The notes: a model not told the origin generated them from the letters alone. A stretch of DNA of 64,000 bases from Oceaniferula marina (GCF_013391475.1 NZ_JACBAZ010000001.1:296902-360901), one strand, 5' to 3'; counted from the stretch's first letter, positions 52,465-63,193 are shown. Numbers and translations are program-made.

Positions 52465-54564
52465 ATGACTTCTTCTGATTTTGGCTATTCCGATGCCCAT
52501 GCATCCACATCCTCCTTGAAAGGCAGTAAGGTAACCGTCACTCAATCCCCCTCATGGTTGCAAGCTGTAGAATATTCACCCATGGATCGGGTTCTGGACG
52601 CCCCGGTTTCTATTCATCTCATTGATCACCAAATCAATACTCTCGAGCACTCGGCATACTACCGCAGCTGTAAGAGATTGGAGACCCCGGCCGGGGTGCA
52701 AGATGAGTCCCAAATTGAAGTCGCTTTTGATCCGGCAATCCAAAAGCTGGAATTGCACCACTTGTCTGTTTTTCGGCACGGCGAGCTGGTGGCAAACTAC
52801 GCAGATTTAGATAAAATTCGATTGATTCAGCGGGAAACATCCTTGGAGCAACGGATCTATGGTGGTGAAATAACTGCGCTGATCGTTTTGGATGATGTTC
52901 GCAGTGGAGATACCGTTGATTTGGCGTATACGATCACCAACGAATCGTGGTTATTTAATCAGCATGAGTGGAGGCACTTTTTGCTTCAACACCGCAACAC
53001 GGTAGGTCTACTTCGGCTCGTCTGGCTCGGAGAAAAGCCGAGGTATTCCTTGAATGTGGACAAAGCTGAAGATGTTTCCTTTCAGGAGTCTGATGGATGT
53101 TTCATATGGCAGCGTAGAGACTGTCCAGCTTTCAAGATGGAGAACGGCATTCCTTTAAACTACATGCCGATTGAAGACCTCGAATTGAGCAGCTTCGCCA
53201 ACTGGGGCGAAGTTCAAGATGAGGTCAACGCTCTGTGGCGGAACCTCGGCCAACTGGCCCCAGAGGCTTTGCAGATGGTTGAACAAATTAAAGCCGAATG
53301 CTCGGAGACCGAGCTGATCGAAAAGCTCGTTCAATGGGTCAGGCAGGAAATCCGCTATCAAGGTTTCGAGGTTGGGGCTTTAGCCATGAAACCTGCAGAC
53401 CTTGAGGCCATCTGGAAACGGCGGCATGGCGACTGTAAAGAAAAGTCATCTCTGCTGGTTGCCTTGTTGCGTGCTGCCGGAGTTGAGGCATATCCGGCTC
53501 TTGTTCACACATCCATGGGTGGGCTTTTGGAATCGACGCTTCCATCTCCCGGAGCCTTTAACCACGCCATTGTCTGTATCCGACATCAGGGCCTGGAATA
53601 CTGGGTGGATTCGACCAACTCGCTGCAACGCGGAGGTTTGCCGAACTGGACCGGCATCTACCACTTTGGCTACGCCTTACTGATTGGTCCCGATGACGGT
53701 AACTTAAGTGTGATCGCTGAGCCAGATAAACGACGTAACTGGGTGCAAATCGCCGAGCACTATCAAATCAACTCCCATCAAAAATCGGCTAAATTTACGA
53801 TCAAGCATCGGGCGTCAGGGGTTGAAGCTGAGCACCTTCGTCACATTGTGGAACATGAGGGGCGAGTGAAGCTGCAAGGTGACTTTGTGGCATGGGTTAA
53901 AGCAGCCCATCCCTCGGCCGAACTCCAGACAGATCTCGAGATTGAGAGCACCGACAGCAAAGATCAATTTTGCATGCAGGGGGAGTTTTATATCCCTGAA
54001 GCCTTTATTGTCTCTCCGGACGGATCGGAGGAGGGGGTGGTCTTTAGCCCCTACGCCATTATCGACCGAGTGGTTGGCGCTGATCACTCAAACAGAAAGC
54101 ATCCGCTTGGCTTGAACTACCCATGCCGAATTGGGCAAACAACCACGATCGATTGTGATGTGAGCATTCCTTTCAGCAAGGACACCAAGAGGGTGGATTG
54201 CCCGTTTTTTGTCATGAGTTTCGATGTCGAAAACCACGAGGGAAAGCCTTTGTTGCGTTATCATTATGAAACCAAGGAGAAATTAGTCCCCCCTGATCGC
54301 ATGGCCGGCTATAAAGCTCATTTGGTCAAATCAGAAGACTTGATCACTTGGGCAATTTCGGGTCCCCGCAATGCATCGGGCCAGAGTGAAGTCGAAAACG
54401 CTTGGGGGGCACCCAAACGGCAAAGCTATCGAAGTTCAGGTAGCGGGCGCCGGCGAGTCTACCGGGAAAGGCCCGAGTCCTCTTCTGCCGGCATCCCGGT
54501 GTGGCCATTTGTCATCGCAGTCGTCATCGTTTTGCGATTGGTTTTTGCCATGATGGATGGTTAA
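52465..54564 (+). CDS. DUF3857/transglutaminase-like protein, C-terminal membrane anchor (699 aa)
   Basis: No signal peptide is seen. The N-terminal half (to about 265) fits DUF3857 (VFRHGELVANYADLDKIRLI ... GDTVDLAYTI). A transglutaminase-like domain (about 285-400) has the catalytic triad intact: C324 in HGDCKEKSSLL, H367 in FNHAIVCI and D382 in YWVDSTNS. The C-terminal part (about 420-660) is beta-rich, followed by a Ser/Arg-rich stretch and a hydrophobic anchor (IPVWPFVIAVVIVLRLVFAMM). The fold family includes peptidases and cross-linkers. The next gene is a paralogue with the same front layout. The lack of a signal peptide with a C-terminal anchor (tail-anchored topology) is unusual. Confidence 0.85.
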   Translation: MTSSDFGYSDAHASTSSLKGSKVTVTQSPSWLQAVEYSPMDRVLDAPVSIHLIDHQINTLEHSAYYRSCKRLETPAGVQDESQIEVAFDPAIQKLELHHLSVFRHGELVANYADLDKIRLIQRETSLEQRIYGGEITALIVLDDVRSGDTVDLAYTITNESWLFNQHEWRHFLLQHRNTVGLLRLVWLGEKPRYSLNVDKAEDVSFQESDGCFIWQRRDCPAFKMENGIPLNYMPIEDLELSSFANWGEVQDEVNALWRNLGQLAPEALQMVEQIKAECSETELIEKLVQWVRQEIRYQGFEVGALAMKPADLEAIWKRRHGDCKEKSSLLVALLRAAGVEAYPALVHTSMGGLLESTLPSPGAFNHAIVCIRHQGLEYWVDSTNSLQRGGLPNWTGIYHFGYALLIGPDDGNLSVIAEPDKRRNWVQIAEHYQINSHQKSAKFTIKHRASGVEAEHLRHIVEHEGRVKLQGDFVAWVKAAHPSAELQTDLEIESTDSKDQFCMQGEFYIPEAFIVSPDGSEEGVVFSPYAIIDRVVGADHSNRKHPLGLNYPCRIGQTTTIDCDVSIPFSKDTKRVDCPFFVMSFDVENHEGKPLLRYHYETKEKLVPPDRMAGYKAHLVKSEDLITWAISGPRNASGQSEVENAWGAPKRQSYRSSGSGRRRVYRERPESSSAGIPVWPFVIAVVIVLRLVFAMMDG

Positions 54565-54639
54565 CAGGGGCTTAGGTTACGCCTTTAGCGAAGAACATCC
54601 GCTCCCACGTTTACTTATCAATTGGATCTATATCACTCC

Positions 54640-57600
54640 ATGAAATCGCTTATGCACTACCGTTTGCTTTGTCTCTGTTGGTTTCTTCTGGCTCTGCCAG
54701 CCTTCGGGGAGAATGAATCTCTGTCACGAACCCTCCCCAAGGCGTTGCCTCAAGATATCCTTACTCGCTTAACGCCATTGCAAAATGTCTTAGACAATTC
54801 CAAGGGGATTTCCAACTCCGAGGATTCTGGAGTCATTCTACTAAAAGAACGCTATGTGTGGGGAGATCGTTCGGGTCGGAGGTTTAAAATCCACCATTTG
54901 GTGTATAAAGCTTTGACCGAGCAAGGCTCCAAATATCTGGAAAAAGACAATTTTCGGTATGATGAGCAACTGACTAAAATCCACCTTTTGCAAGCCAGGA
55001 CGGTTCTGCCTGACGGAACGATCAAAAAGGTGGCCGATAATGCGGCTTTCTTGCAAAGAGGGAGAGATTCAGGCTCATCTCAAACCTACCACAGTGACCG
55101 TGAGTTGGTGATTATTTACCCCGATATCAAAGTTGGCTCAATCACCGAAAGTATCGTCATTTATGAAGATGTTTCACCTCGGATCGAGGGAGAATTTATG
55201 ACGGGGTTCTCGTTTCATTCCGGTTGGCCAACCGAACGGTCGATCAGCACGGTTGATCTTCCGGACGACCTCGGGAAGCGCCTCAGGTTACACCATATTG
55301 GGGCGGGGGTGCCTCAGTTAAAAAAGTCATCTTCTACAAAAGGTCGAACCCGGTGGGTGTGGGAGCAGCGTAAGGTGGAGTCGTCTGATTATGAGCCACA
55401 ACGAGCTCCTAGTTTTCAGGCAGGGCCTGCAGTGAGAACTTCGACACTCCCCAATTGGGATGCTGTGGCCCGCTGGTATCAGGGGCTACTTGAACCTCGG
55501 GCTAAATTATCCCCAGAGTTGAAAGCACTGGCTAAACAGTGGACCAAAAGCAATCAAACACGGAAGCATACGATCAATGCTCTTTATCAGCGGGTAGCCA
55601 ATGATGTGCGTTACACCGGTCTGGAGTTCGGACTTTCGGGCTTGCAGCCATATGATTGTAATGATGTTTGGAAAAACCAGTATGGTGATTGCAAAGATAA
55701 ATCAAATTTACTCTGCGCTCTACTCAGGCATTGCGGGGTTACAGCCTATTTGGCCCTGGTCGAGACGGAGCATCGAGGTATTACCCATCAACAGCTGCCC
55801 ACCTATCAAGCGTTTAACCATGCCATCGTTGCCATCCCCCCGGAAACTGAAAATGGCGAGTGGCTGTATTGCGATCCTACGATTCGATATGGAAAACCAG
55901 GTCTGTTATCTCCATCTTCATCCAACCGGAATACGCTGGTAGTGCAGCCTGATCGCGCGGTCTGGAAAATGACTCCGACCTCGAGTGCGGGATCATTGAC
56001 TTATGACTTCAATCTGAAGCTGAATACCACAGGTCAATTGGAGGGGTGGATGACTTTGAGTGCAGAAGGGTATTATTCCATTAGCACCGGCGAGTCCTAC
56101 CACGGCAGGGAGAGGGACAGTGTGCTCTATCAGTTAAATCAGCTGATTCAGCCTTTTTTCGCCGGAGCGCTTGTGGCCGATTACGTCATTCCGTCCCCTG
56201 AAGATAAGCAATTTAAAGAACCTGTAGTCGTCAAAGCCTATTTTACGTGCCCGGCCATCCAGCCTGACCAAAAGGGAAGAATTCACCTCTCCTTTCCCTC
56301 ATCCAGTGGGTTGATTTCAAATTATGGAACCAACCCAACGAGACAGACCGACTTCTACCAATGGCCTGATCAAATCAACGTAACAGCTAATATCAAGGTC
56401 CCTGAGGGATACTCCATTCAATCCGCTCCACCATCATTTGAGGCGTCGACGCCGTATTTCAAGGCTGAGGCCAAATGGAACGACTTGCATTCCAGCCAAA
56501 CTTGCCAAGCAATCATGAGACTCCATGTCCTTGGTGATTTTATACCGGCAACAAAAATAGCCCCAGTGCAACAGGCAAGCAGAGCTTTAAATGCGTGGCT
56601 TGAGAAATCAGCATTAATTCATCATGGAGATGTCACCCCTGCACTTGAACGGGAAGACAGTAAAGCGATAGAGATGACATTGATGCCGACCGGGGAAGGA
56701 CAACTCGATCTTTTGGACAGACGGTACCCGTTGGGAGGATCAAAAGAAATGAGGGAAAGCGCCTTAAAAAAGGTGATACAGTGGTTTCCAGGTGATGCCA
56801 ATACCGTGTTCATTGCACGCTCGAGAATGGCGTATTTGAATTATTGTCACGACGAGCTTCAAAAAGCGGAAGAAATCTACTCAAAGCTTCTCTCGAGGGC
56901 AGCTAATGGAGTCGACATCGATGAACGCCTGCTCGCCAAGTATCTCTATGCCATGGTCAAATACGAATTGGATGAGAAGGAACAGGCCATTGGAATTCTG
57001 GTGGAGCTCGCCTCAGATGATCGCATCAATGATTACCGCAAAGGGTGGACACACACCTTACTCGCCGATTACTTGTATGAGAATAAGAAGAGGATGGATG
57101 CCGCTGCTGAGCACGCAAAATTAGCTCTAACCATTGAAAATGAGCATCAGCCACGTGCCATGCAACGGCTGTTTCTCTGTTACTGCCATCAGCAGATGTC
57201 AGAACAGGCTGCAAAGTTATTGCTGGACTGGGCGAGCACACATGCCGATCAAGCGGAAGACACGTTCAAAGAACTCGAAAGTAAACTTTTTGAATTACCG
57301 ATTTCACCTCTCATGAAGAACGCACACCTTGCGATTCAGCAATCACTAAAGACTCAAGCAAAAGATGGAGTCACAGCTTCAAATCAAAAGGACATACAAG
57401 CCATGCTCGAAACATTGGCTGGGAATCTTCGCTGCAAGATGGAATCTCGAGAAAGTAATGGGGAGATTCGGAAAGAACTGCTGGCATTGTTTGATCAGAT
57501 AAATCCAAACTATCTAAAAAGCCGCCAAGCGACTGCAATTCATGCCAGCGCATCAAAGCTGGAAGCACAGCTAAATGATCTGTACAATGAAGACAATGAT

Positions 57601-60600
57601 CAATGGTTGAAGGTTGCGGGGAAGTATTTTCGGTCATGCGAGCCTAACGGGCAATTCACACACTACCTATGGCAATTCCTAGCAATGGTTCAATGGAAAG
57701 AACATCAAAGCTCAGTGCCAGAAAATTGCGGAATGTATGGGTCTTTGGCAAAGTTGAGCGAAAAAATCCCACACCATGACGACAACTACTGGGAGTGTCA
57801 GTTTTTGATCGCTAGTCATTATGAATCCATGAACCAATGGGAGTCGGCAGTGCAGATTTACAAAAAAATGTCCAACGATCCGCAATTCAATTCAGAATAC
57901 GGGCACGCTTGCTGGCACCGAATGGGTAAGGCCTATGAGGGGCTCGGTATGTGGGGGGAATCGAGGGAGTGCCACCTTAAGTTTGTAAAAGAACGGAAAG
58001 AATTTGAGAGTGTATGCTCACATATATGTAGAGCTGGATTGGTTAGTTTGAAGTCTGGCAATCGCCAGCAGGCAATTGACGACTGGAAGCTGTTGCAGGA
58101 TGTGCCTCGGTCAACGTGGGCTGAGAGCGAAAATGCCGATGCCATTCATATGGCCATCCATATGGCAAACACTCCTGAAGAATCATTCGAATATTGGGAT
58201 GATATGGACCAGTGGTGGCGTGAGGTTTATCTTGAAGAACTCAAGCGGCATGATTTACAGCCGGAATCGAACACGGTTCTTTATTCGTCAGATCAGGCGT
58301 CTAACGTTGAGGCTGCAGTCAAGTTGGCGTCATCAAATAAAAATTGGTCTGAAATGCTGGAATCTATCCACCCGGTTTTTGATGTGATGCGGTTTTTGCC
58401 ATGTTATTTTGAAGGGCTTTATGCAACGGTCTATAATGGGGCGAATAGGTTTTCCACCTCAGATAAAAAAAGGTGCTATCGTTTGTTGGCTAAGGCAGCC
58501 GGAGCCATCAACGTAGGTAAACCGGAAGTCACAGAAATCGCAAACCGGGTGGAATGTGCACTCCTTTACGACGTCGGAGAGCATCAAAGAGCCCATCTCA
58601 AATCTCGATTGTTTTTGAAAAAGGCAGCCAAGGCCAGCCCGGAGCATTTGGAGCGATTAACATGGCTGTATTTGATCACCAGTCATGCAACGGGCAAAGA
58701 TCTGAAGGATAGCATCGCAAAGGGGCTGAAGATTTGGAATCAAGGGCCAGAGTATATGAGTTATCACCGCTTTGCCCTGGCTCTGTCGAATGTCATGACC
58801 TCGAACCGCCAGCCCAAAGATGCGATAGAAGTGTTAAAAAAAGCCAGCAAAACCAAGTCGCCAGATGACGAATTCTATCAACAAATCCAGAAGCGATTGC
58901 AAAGTCATTCCAAGCAATCCCGCACTGCCGACAGTTTTCAGAAAAAAGTCAGTGAATGGGTGTCAAAACACAAACCTGCATGGTATGGTCATCTGCCACC
59001 ATACAAGCTTGATGACGAGTTGAAGTTAGAGCTTGAGGGCTTGCTTCAGCTCGGTATCACTGAAAAGCACCGGCTTATGCATATCAAGTCATTGATGCTG
59101 GCAGCTCAATCAGATCAAATTCCTCTGGCTGAACGCCATCAGGCATTTATCGAGGCTGTGATTCTTGTTTCGGAAGACGCACCGACATGGAAACAGCATC
59201 AGGAAATCATCACCGATGCTTTGGGTCTGGATGCCGTTCCTGATCTGGTGAATCGTAATATTATTTGGAGGGCTTTTGTCAGGGCTTCATATGAAGGTCA
59301 TCCGAGCATTCAGAGTGGCTATCGTGAACATCCCGCTTACCAATTGATCAACGAGTCAACCCGGAAAGCTTGGGGGAGGGATCTCGTCAAACTATGCAAA
59401 GTGCGTGCATCCGAGGCTGCCGAGGAAGTAGAATCGCTGCTGCGCAAGTTGGGTCGACGAAACATTGATGGAAACGATATCATCCAGATTGAGTTTCTAT
59501 TTACGCTGCTTCTTGGCTGGGGTGAACTAGAAAAGGCTCAGGAAATTTACGACGAATCTGAAGCTTGGGAGTTCGTTGGTAATCATAACCAACGCCAACT
59601 TGAAATACGGTTGAAAATGCTCAGAGGTCTCAAGATTGCAACCCCCAGAAATGAAGTTCACCAGCAACTAGTGAAGCATTTCAGCAAAGCATTGAAGTTG
59701 AAAGCGGCTGAACAACCAAAGGGTTGGCAAGAATGGATCACACCTGAAAAAGACGCAGGTTACTCTACCAGCCAGCGGCACGCCATCATGGCGCAGCGAA
59801 TCATCAAAAAACAACAGCTTGATGTCTCGGATTTGAGCATCTGGTTTCTTAAGCCAGGGTTCTGGGCAGAGCACGATGGGAAAGTCGAGCCAGAGCGTCT
59901 TCGTGTTGCTTTGAAGACAGTTCTGGATTCACGCCTGACAGAGAAAGACAAGTCATTTGCGATTATTGGCCTGATCCATTACGGTATGACGATCCCACAA
60001 GCTCTTCCTGTCATCGAGAATGAACTCGCAAATTGGGTTCGTCTGAACCTCGGAAAAGGGAGTAACGCCGCGACGGCATGCTTGACCTTGGCCCGGCATG
60101 CTGTCGGTCACGCTCTTCCCAAGGGGGAGCCCTCCGAAGATCTCATTAATTTGGGGCAAGATGGAAGCACTCTGCGCAAATTAGGGCGCTCCTCCTACCT
60201 GTCACTTTTACTTCGCTCAAGCGACCAAAAGAAACTTTCCGTGTTTTTGGATTATCTGCCGTCTTCAGCCCTCCTCGAAGATGAATTGCTCTTCAGGTAT
60301 TACTCATCACTGAGGCTGCTCGGCGATGATGCGTTGCTGAAGTTGCTCGATCCTTATATTGCTGAGCTTATAGAGAAACAGGTGATGGATGCTTGGCGAG
60401 CTCCAGAGGTTGAATCCTTTATCAGAACCTGCCGATTTGCCATTGAGGCAAAGCATCAAGATTTACTCACTGAGGTTTGGATGCACCATGTAATTAGCTC
60501 CTTGCATTCCGAAGACAAGCCAATGGCAAAGCTCATGCTTGCGGTCGTAAACCAGCAGTGGGGCGAGGTTCTGGATTTGACAGAATCGACGCTCAAAGAT

Positions 60601-60786
60601 GAGCGCAATGCAGAAAACCAAGCTTGTTTGCATTACTATCGAGCTCAAGCATTATTGGAACAAGGAAGGCTAGAGGAAGCAAAGCAAAGCCTTGGCAAAG
60701 CATCTGCAATCAATCCTATAAGCTCAGCCTATTCCTATATGGCCACCCTCCAATGCTCGAGCCTGCATGCTAATACCACTCCGTAA
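54640..60786 (+). CDS. Giant DUF3857/transglutaminase/TPR protein (2048 aa)
   Basis: From ATG 54640 (MKSLMHYRLLCLCWFLLALP) with a signal peptide ending at AFG. Residues about 50-230 are a DUF3857-type beta domain; about 300-420 a transglutaminase-like core with triad C351 (GDCKDKSNLL), H394 (FNHAIVAI) and D412 (YCDPTIRYG). The C-terminal 1400 residues are helical, with clear TPR pairs in places (GWTHTLLADYLYENKKRMDA; YECQFLIASHYESMNQWESA type), so the protein is a large solenoid exported from the cytoplasm. The last codons (ANTTP) and stop fall inside repeat copy 3. Paralogous in its first third to the 699-residue neighbour. Confidence 0.85.
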   Translation: MKSLMHYRLLCLCWFLLALPAFGENESLSRTLPKALPQDILTRLTPLQNVLDNSKGISNSEDSGVILLKERYVWGDRSGRRFKIHHLVYKALTEQGSKYLEKDNFRYDEQLTKIHLLQARTVLPDGTIKKVADNAAFLQRGRDSGSSQTYHSDRELVIIYPDIKVGSITESIVIYEDVSPRIEGEFMTGFSFHSGWPTERSISTVDLPDDLGKRLRLHHIGAGVPQLKKSSSTKGRTRWVWEQRKVESSDYEPQRAPSFQAGPAVRTSTLPNWDAVARWYQGLLEPRAKLSPELKALAKQWTKSNQTRKHTINALYQRVANDVRYTGLEFGLSGLQPYDCNDVWKNQYGDCKDKSNLLCALLRHCGVTAYLALVETEHRGITHQQLPTYQAFNHAIVAIPPETENGEWLYCDPTIRYGKPGLLSPSSSNRNTLVVQPDRAVWKMTPTSSAGSLTYDFNLKLNTTGQLEGWMTLSAEGYYSISTGESYHGRERDSVLYQLNQLIQPFFAGALVADYVIPSPEDKQFKEPVVVKAYFTCPAIQPDQKGRIHLSFPSSSGLISNYGTNPTRQTDFYQWPDQINVTANIKVPEGYSIQSAPPSFEASTPYFKAEAKWNDLHSSQTCQAIMRLHVLGDFIPATKIAPVQQASRALNAWLEKSALIHHGDVTPALEREDSKAIEMTLMPTGEGQLDLLDRRYPLGGSKEMRESALKKVIQWFPGDANTVFIARSRMAYLNYCHDELQKAEEIYSKLLSRAANGVDIDERLLAKYLYAMVKYELDEKEQAIGILVELASDDRINDYRKGWTHTLLADYLYENKKRMDAAAEHAKLALTIENEHQPRAMQRLFLCYCHQQMSEQAAKLLLDWASTHADQAEDTFKELESKLFELPISPLMKNAHLAIQQSLKTQAKDGVTASNQKDIQAMLETLAGNLRCKMESRESNGEIRKELLALFDQINPNYLKSRQATAIHASASKLEAQLNDLYNEDNDQWLKVAGKYFRSCEPNGQFTHYLWQFLAMVQWKEHQSSVPENCGMYGSLAKLSEKIPHHDDNYWECQFLIASHYESMNQWESAVQIYKKMSNDPQFNSEYGHACWHRMGKAYEGLGMWGESRECHLKFVKERKEFESVCSHICRAGLVSLKSGNRQQAIDDWKLLQDVPRSTWAESENADAIHMAIHMANTPEESFEYWDDMDQWWREVYLEELKRHDLQPESNTVLYSSDQASNVEAAVKLASSNKNWSEMLESIHPVFDVMRFLPCYFEGLYATVYNGANRFSTSDKKRCYRLLAKAAGAINVGKPEVTEIANRVECALLYDVGEHQRAHLKSRLFLKKAAKASPEHLERLTWLYLITSHATGKDLKDSIAKGLKIWNQGPEYMSYHRFALALSNVMTSNRQPKDAIEVLKKASKTKSPDDEFYQQIQKRLQSHSKQSRTADSFQKKVSEWVSKHKPAWYGHLPPYKLDDELKLELEGLLQLGITEKHRLMHIKSLMLAAQSDQIPLAERHQAFIEAVILVSEDAPTWKQHQEIITDALGLDAVPDLVNRNIIWRAFVRASYEGHPSIQSGYREHPAYQLINESTRKAWGRDLVKLCKVRASEAAEEVESLLRKLGRRNIDGNDIIQIEFLFTLLLGWGELEKAQEIYDESEAWEFVGNHNQRQLEIRLKMLRGLKIATPRNEVHQQLVKHFSKALKLKAAEQPKGWQEWITPEKDAGYSTSQRHAIMAQRIIKKQQLDVSDLSIWFLKPGFWAEHDGKVEPERLRVALKTVLDSRLTEKDKSFAIIGLIHYGMTIPQALPVIENELANWVRLNLGKGSNAATACLTLARHAVGHALPKGEPSEDLINLGQDGSTLRKLGRSSYLSLLLRSSDQKKLSVFLDYLPSSALLEDELLFRYYSSLRLLGDDALLKLLDPYIAELIEKQVMDAWRAPEVESFIRTCRFAIEAKHQDLLTEVWMHHVISSLHSEDKPMAKLMLAVVNQQWGEVLDLTESTLKDERNAENQACLHYYRAQALLEQGRLEEAKQSLGKASAINPISSAYSYMATLQCSSLHANTTP

Positions 60787-60974
60787 AACAGACGAGACGA
60801 TTGATCGTTGTTGAGGTATTTGGAAGAGCACTGCGTGATCCATGAGAGTTCCGGATGAATGACTCCTTTGGCTGTGTTTCTCCTTAGTCATGGTGCCCGC
60901 ACCATTCCTTCGTCGCGCCTTGCCAAAGAACTCATTCCTCTCGGCTATCGTCCCGTCTGTTTTCTACTTGGTAT
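60773..60974 (+). repeat. MITE-like interspersed repeat, copy 3 (202 bp)
   Basis: Third copy, overlapping the 3' end of the 2048-residue gene by 14 bp: the gene's last codons (NTTP) and TAA stop are the first bases of the element. It has one base fewer than the other copies near the right end (GTTTTCTAC). The nested palindrome and 29-bp terminal inverted repeats are as at 16610. The gap to htpG (60975-61186) holds no gene. Confidence 0.9.
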
Positions 60975-61186
60975 AAGCAGTCAGCCGTCGAAGCTGAAGA
61001 AAAGAGCGATTCCCACTCGAAATAACGCACGCTCCGATGAGCCTCCCTCTATAGGAGCGAAACTCTGGGGACAGCAGTGGAGGTTTTCGCTTGCAGGGCG
61101 GGGGAGTTTAGCTATTTTTCGCCGCGCGCACGGCAGGTCGCCGACCTCACGTGATCTTCCAGCGCTAAGAAATATACGTAATCACC

Positions 61187-63025
61187 ATGGCTACCAAAGA
61201 ACACACCCATTCGTTCCAAGCAGAAGTTCGTCAACTGCTCGATATCGTCATTCACTCGATCTACACGGATAAGGAAATCTTTGTTCGTGAACTTGTCTCC
61301 AATGCGTCAGACGCCCTTGAAAAAATGCGCCTGAAGCAACTCACGGAGAAAGACGTTTTCGAATCCGAGCGAGAGTTGCAGATTGAAATCACCACCGATG
61401 AAGAAGCCAAAACCCTGACCATCACGGATAGTGGTATCGGCATGAATCACGAGGAACTGGTCGAAAACCTGGGAACCATCGCACACTCAGGAACCAAGGC
61501 GTTTCTTGAAAAAATGAAAGAGCAGGGGGACTCCAACGCCGATGTGATCGGTCAGTTCGGAGTTGGTTTTTACTCAGCATTCATGGCCGCCGATAAGGTT
61601 GATGTTATTTCCCGCTCATGGGAAAAAGACAGTGAAGGGCATGTTTGGAGCAGTGACGGTGCCAGCGGATATGATATTGAGTCAACGGATGAAGCCTCCC
61701 GGGGGTGCCGTATTGTGATTCATCTCAAGGAGGGCATGGAAGAATTTGCCACCGAGGCGAGAATCAAAGGCATTCTCGAAAAATACTCCAATTTTGTATC
61801 ATTCCCTATTCAACTCAACGGCGAGCACATCAACAAGGTGGAAGCTCTCTGGATGAAGAGTAAAAAGGAAATCACCGAAGAGCAATACAATGAGTTTTAC
61901 AAGTTCACAGCGCATGCCTTTGATGATCCTCGCTACATCATGCACTTCAGTGCGGACGCACCGCTATCCATCAATGCGCTCCTGTTCACACCCAATGAAA
62001 ATACCGAGCAGTTTGGGATGGGGCAAATGGAGCCTGGTGTGGCACTTTACTGCCGCAAGGTCCTAATCGATGCCAAACCGGACAAGTTACTCCCTGAGTG
62101 GCTTCGCTTCTTGCGCGGTGTAATCGACAGCGAAGATCTGCCGCTCAGCATTTCCCGCGAATCCATGCAGGACAGTGCCTTGGTGCAAAAACTCAACGGC
62201 TTGATCACCAAGCGTTATTTGAAGTTCCTTGAGCGCGAGGCGAAAAACGAGCCCGAGAAATACGCCGAGTTTTATCAGAAATTCGGTCGATTCCTCAAAG
62301 AAGGCATCGCGACCAGCTTTGAACACCAAGAACAACTGGCAGGCCTGCTTCGTTTTGAAAGCTCGATGACGGATGCCGGTAAAACCAGCAGTTTTGCTGA
62401 ATACGTTGACCGGGCCAAGGAAGAGCAGGAAAACATTTACTTCCTTACAGGCTTGTCCCGTGAGGCAATCGAGAGCGGTCCTTATCTTGAAGCGTTCAAG
62501 GCTCGTGGGCTCGAGGTCTGTTACTTTACCGAACCTGTGGATCAATACGTGATGGATGCCTTGCCCGAGTTTAAAGGGAAGAAGCTCGTTTCCGCTGACC
62601 GTGGCGAAATTGAACTCGATGACATCGCAACCGAGGGCACCGAGTTGGGCAAAAAAGAAAGCGAGAAGCTCATCAAATTCCTCGAAGAAGAACTCTCGGA
62701 GCGCATTGCCAAGGTGGAGTCCTCCGGCCGATTGGTTGATAGTCCCGTCGCCGCATTAACGCCCAAAGATGCTCCGAATGCCCAGATGCGCGCCATTATG
62801 GCATCCATGGGGCAGGAAGTCCCAATGACCAAAACGTCCTTGGAAATCAACCCGCGCCATGAGGTTATTCACGGATTGGCTCGATTGGTGGATACAGATA
62901 AGGAAACCGCCCAGTTGGTCGCTCAGCAACTTACAGACAATGCCTTGTTGGCTGCAGGATTGCTAGAAAATCCACATCAGATGACCTCTCGGATCAACCA
63001 ACTGCTAGAAAAGGTCGTTCATTAA
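61187..63025 (+). CDS. htpG: Molecular chaperone HtpG (Hsp90 family)
   Basis: A 612-residue cytoplasmic ATP-dependent chaperone. The N-terminal GHKL ATPase domain has ELVSNASDALEKMR (Mg-binding asparagine), LTITDSGIGM and IGQFGVGFYSAFM (ATP-lid glycine motif). The middle domain shows LPEWLRFLRGVIDSEDLPL and SRESMQDSALV (catalytic arginine). The C-terminal dimerisation domain is intact. Length is close to E. coli HtpG. No clear heat-shock operator could be identified upstream; a repeat element lies just before. Confidence 0.98.
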   Translation: MATKEHTHSFQAEVRQLLDIVIHSIYTDKEIFVRELVSNASDALEKMRLKQLTEKDVFESERELQIEITTDEEAKTLTITDSGIGMNHEELVENLGTIAHSGTKAFLEKMKEQGDSNADVIGQFGVGFYSAFMAADKVDVISRSWEKDSEGHVWSSDGASGYDIESTDEASRGCRIVIHLKEGMEEFATEARIKGILEKYSNFVSFPIQLNGEHINKVEALWMKSKKEITEEQYNEFYKFTAHAFDDPRYIMHFSADAPLSINALLFTPNENTEQFGMGQMEPGVALYCRKVLIDAKPDKLLPEWLRFLRGVIDSEDLPLSISRESMQDSALVQKLNGLITKRYLKFLEREAKNEPEKYAEFYQKFGRFLKEGIATSFEHQEQLAGLLRFESSMTDAGKTSSFAEYVDRAKEEQENIYFLTGLSREAIESGPYLEAFKARGLEVCYFTEPVDQYVMDALPEFKGKKLVSADRGEIELDDIATEGTELGKKESEKLIKFLEEELSERIAKVESSGRLVDSPVAALTPKDAPNAQMRAIMASMGQEVPMTKTSLEINPRHEVIHGLARLVDTDKETAQLVAQQLTDNALLAAGLLENPHQMTSRINQLLEKVVH

Positions 63026-63193
63026 TACCTCATCGTTGGGCCGAGGTTTTTTAAATCCCCGCGAACCCTCGGAATAAGCCCCGTTACTTCAGCGTCCGCA
63101 TTTCTTAAATGGAATGCGGACGCTCTTGTTTACGCACAGACTACGGTATCAGTCAGTTTGACACGGGAGTAGGGGCCTTGTATTCTCAGGACT

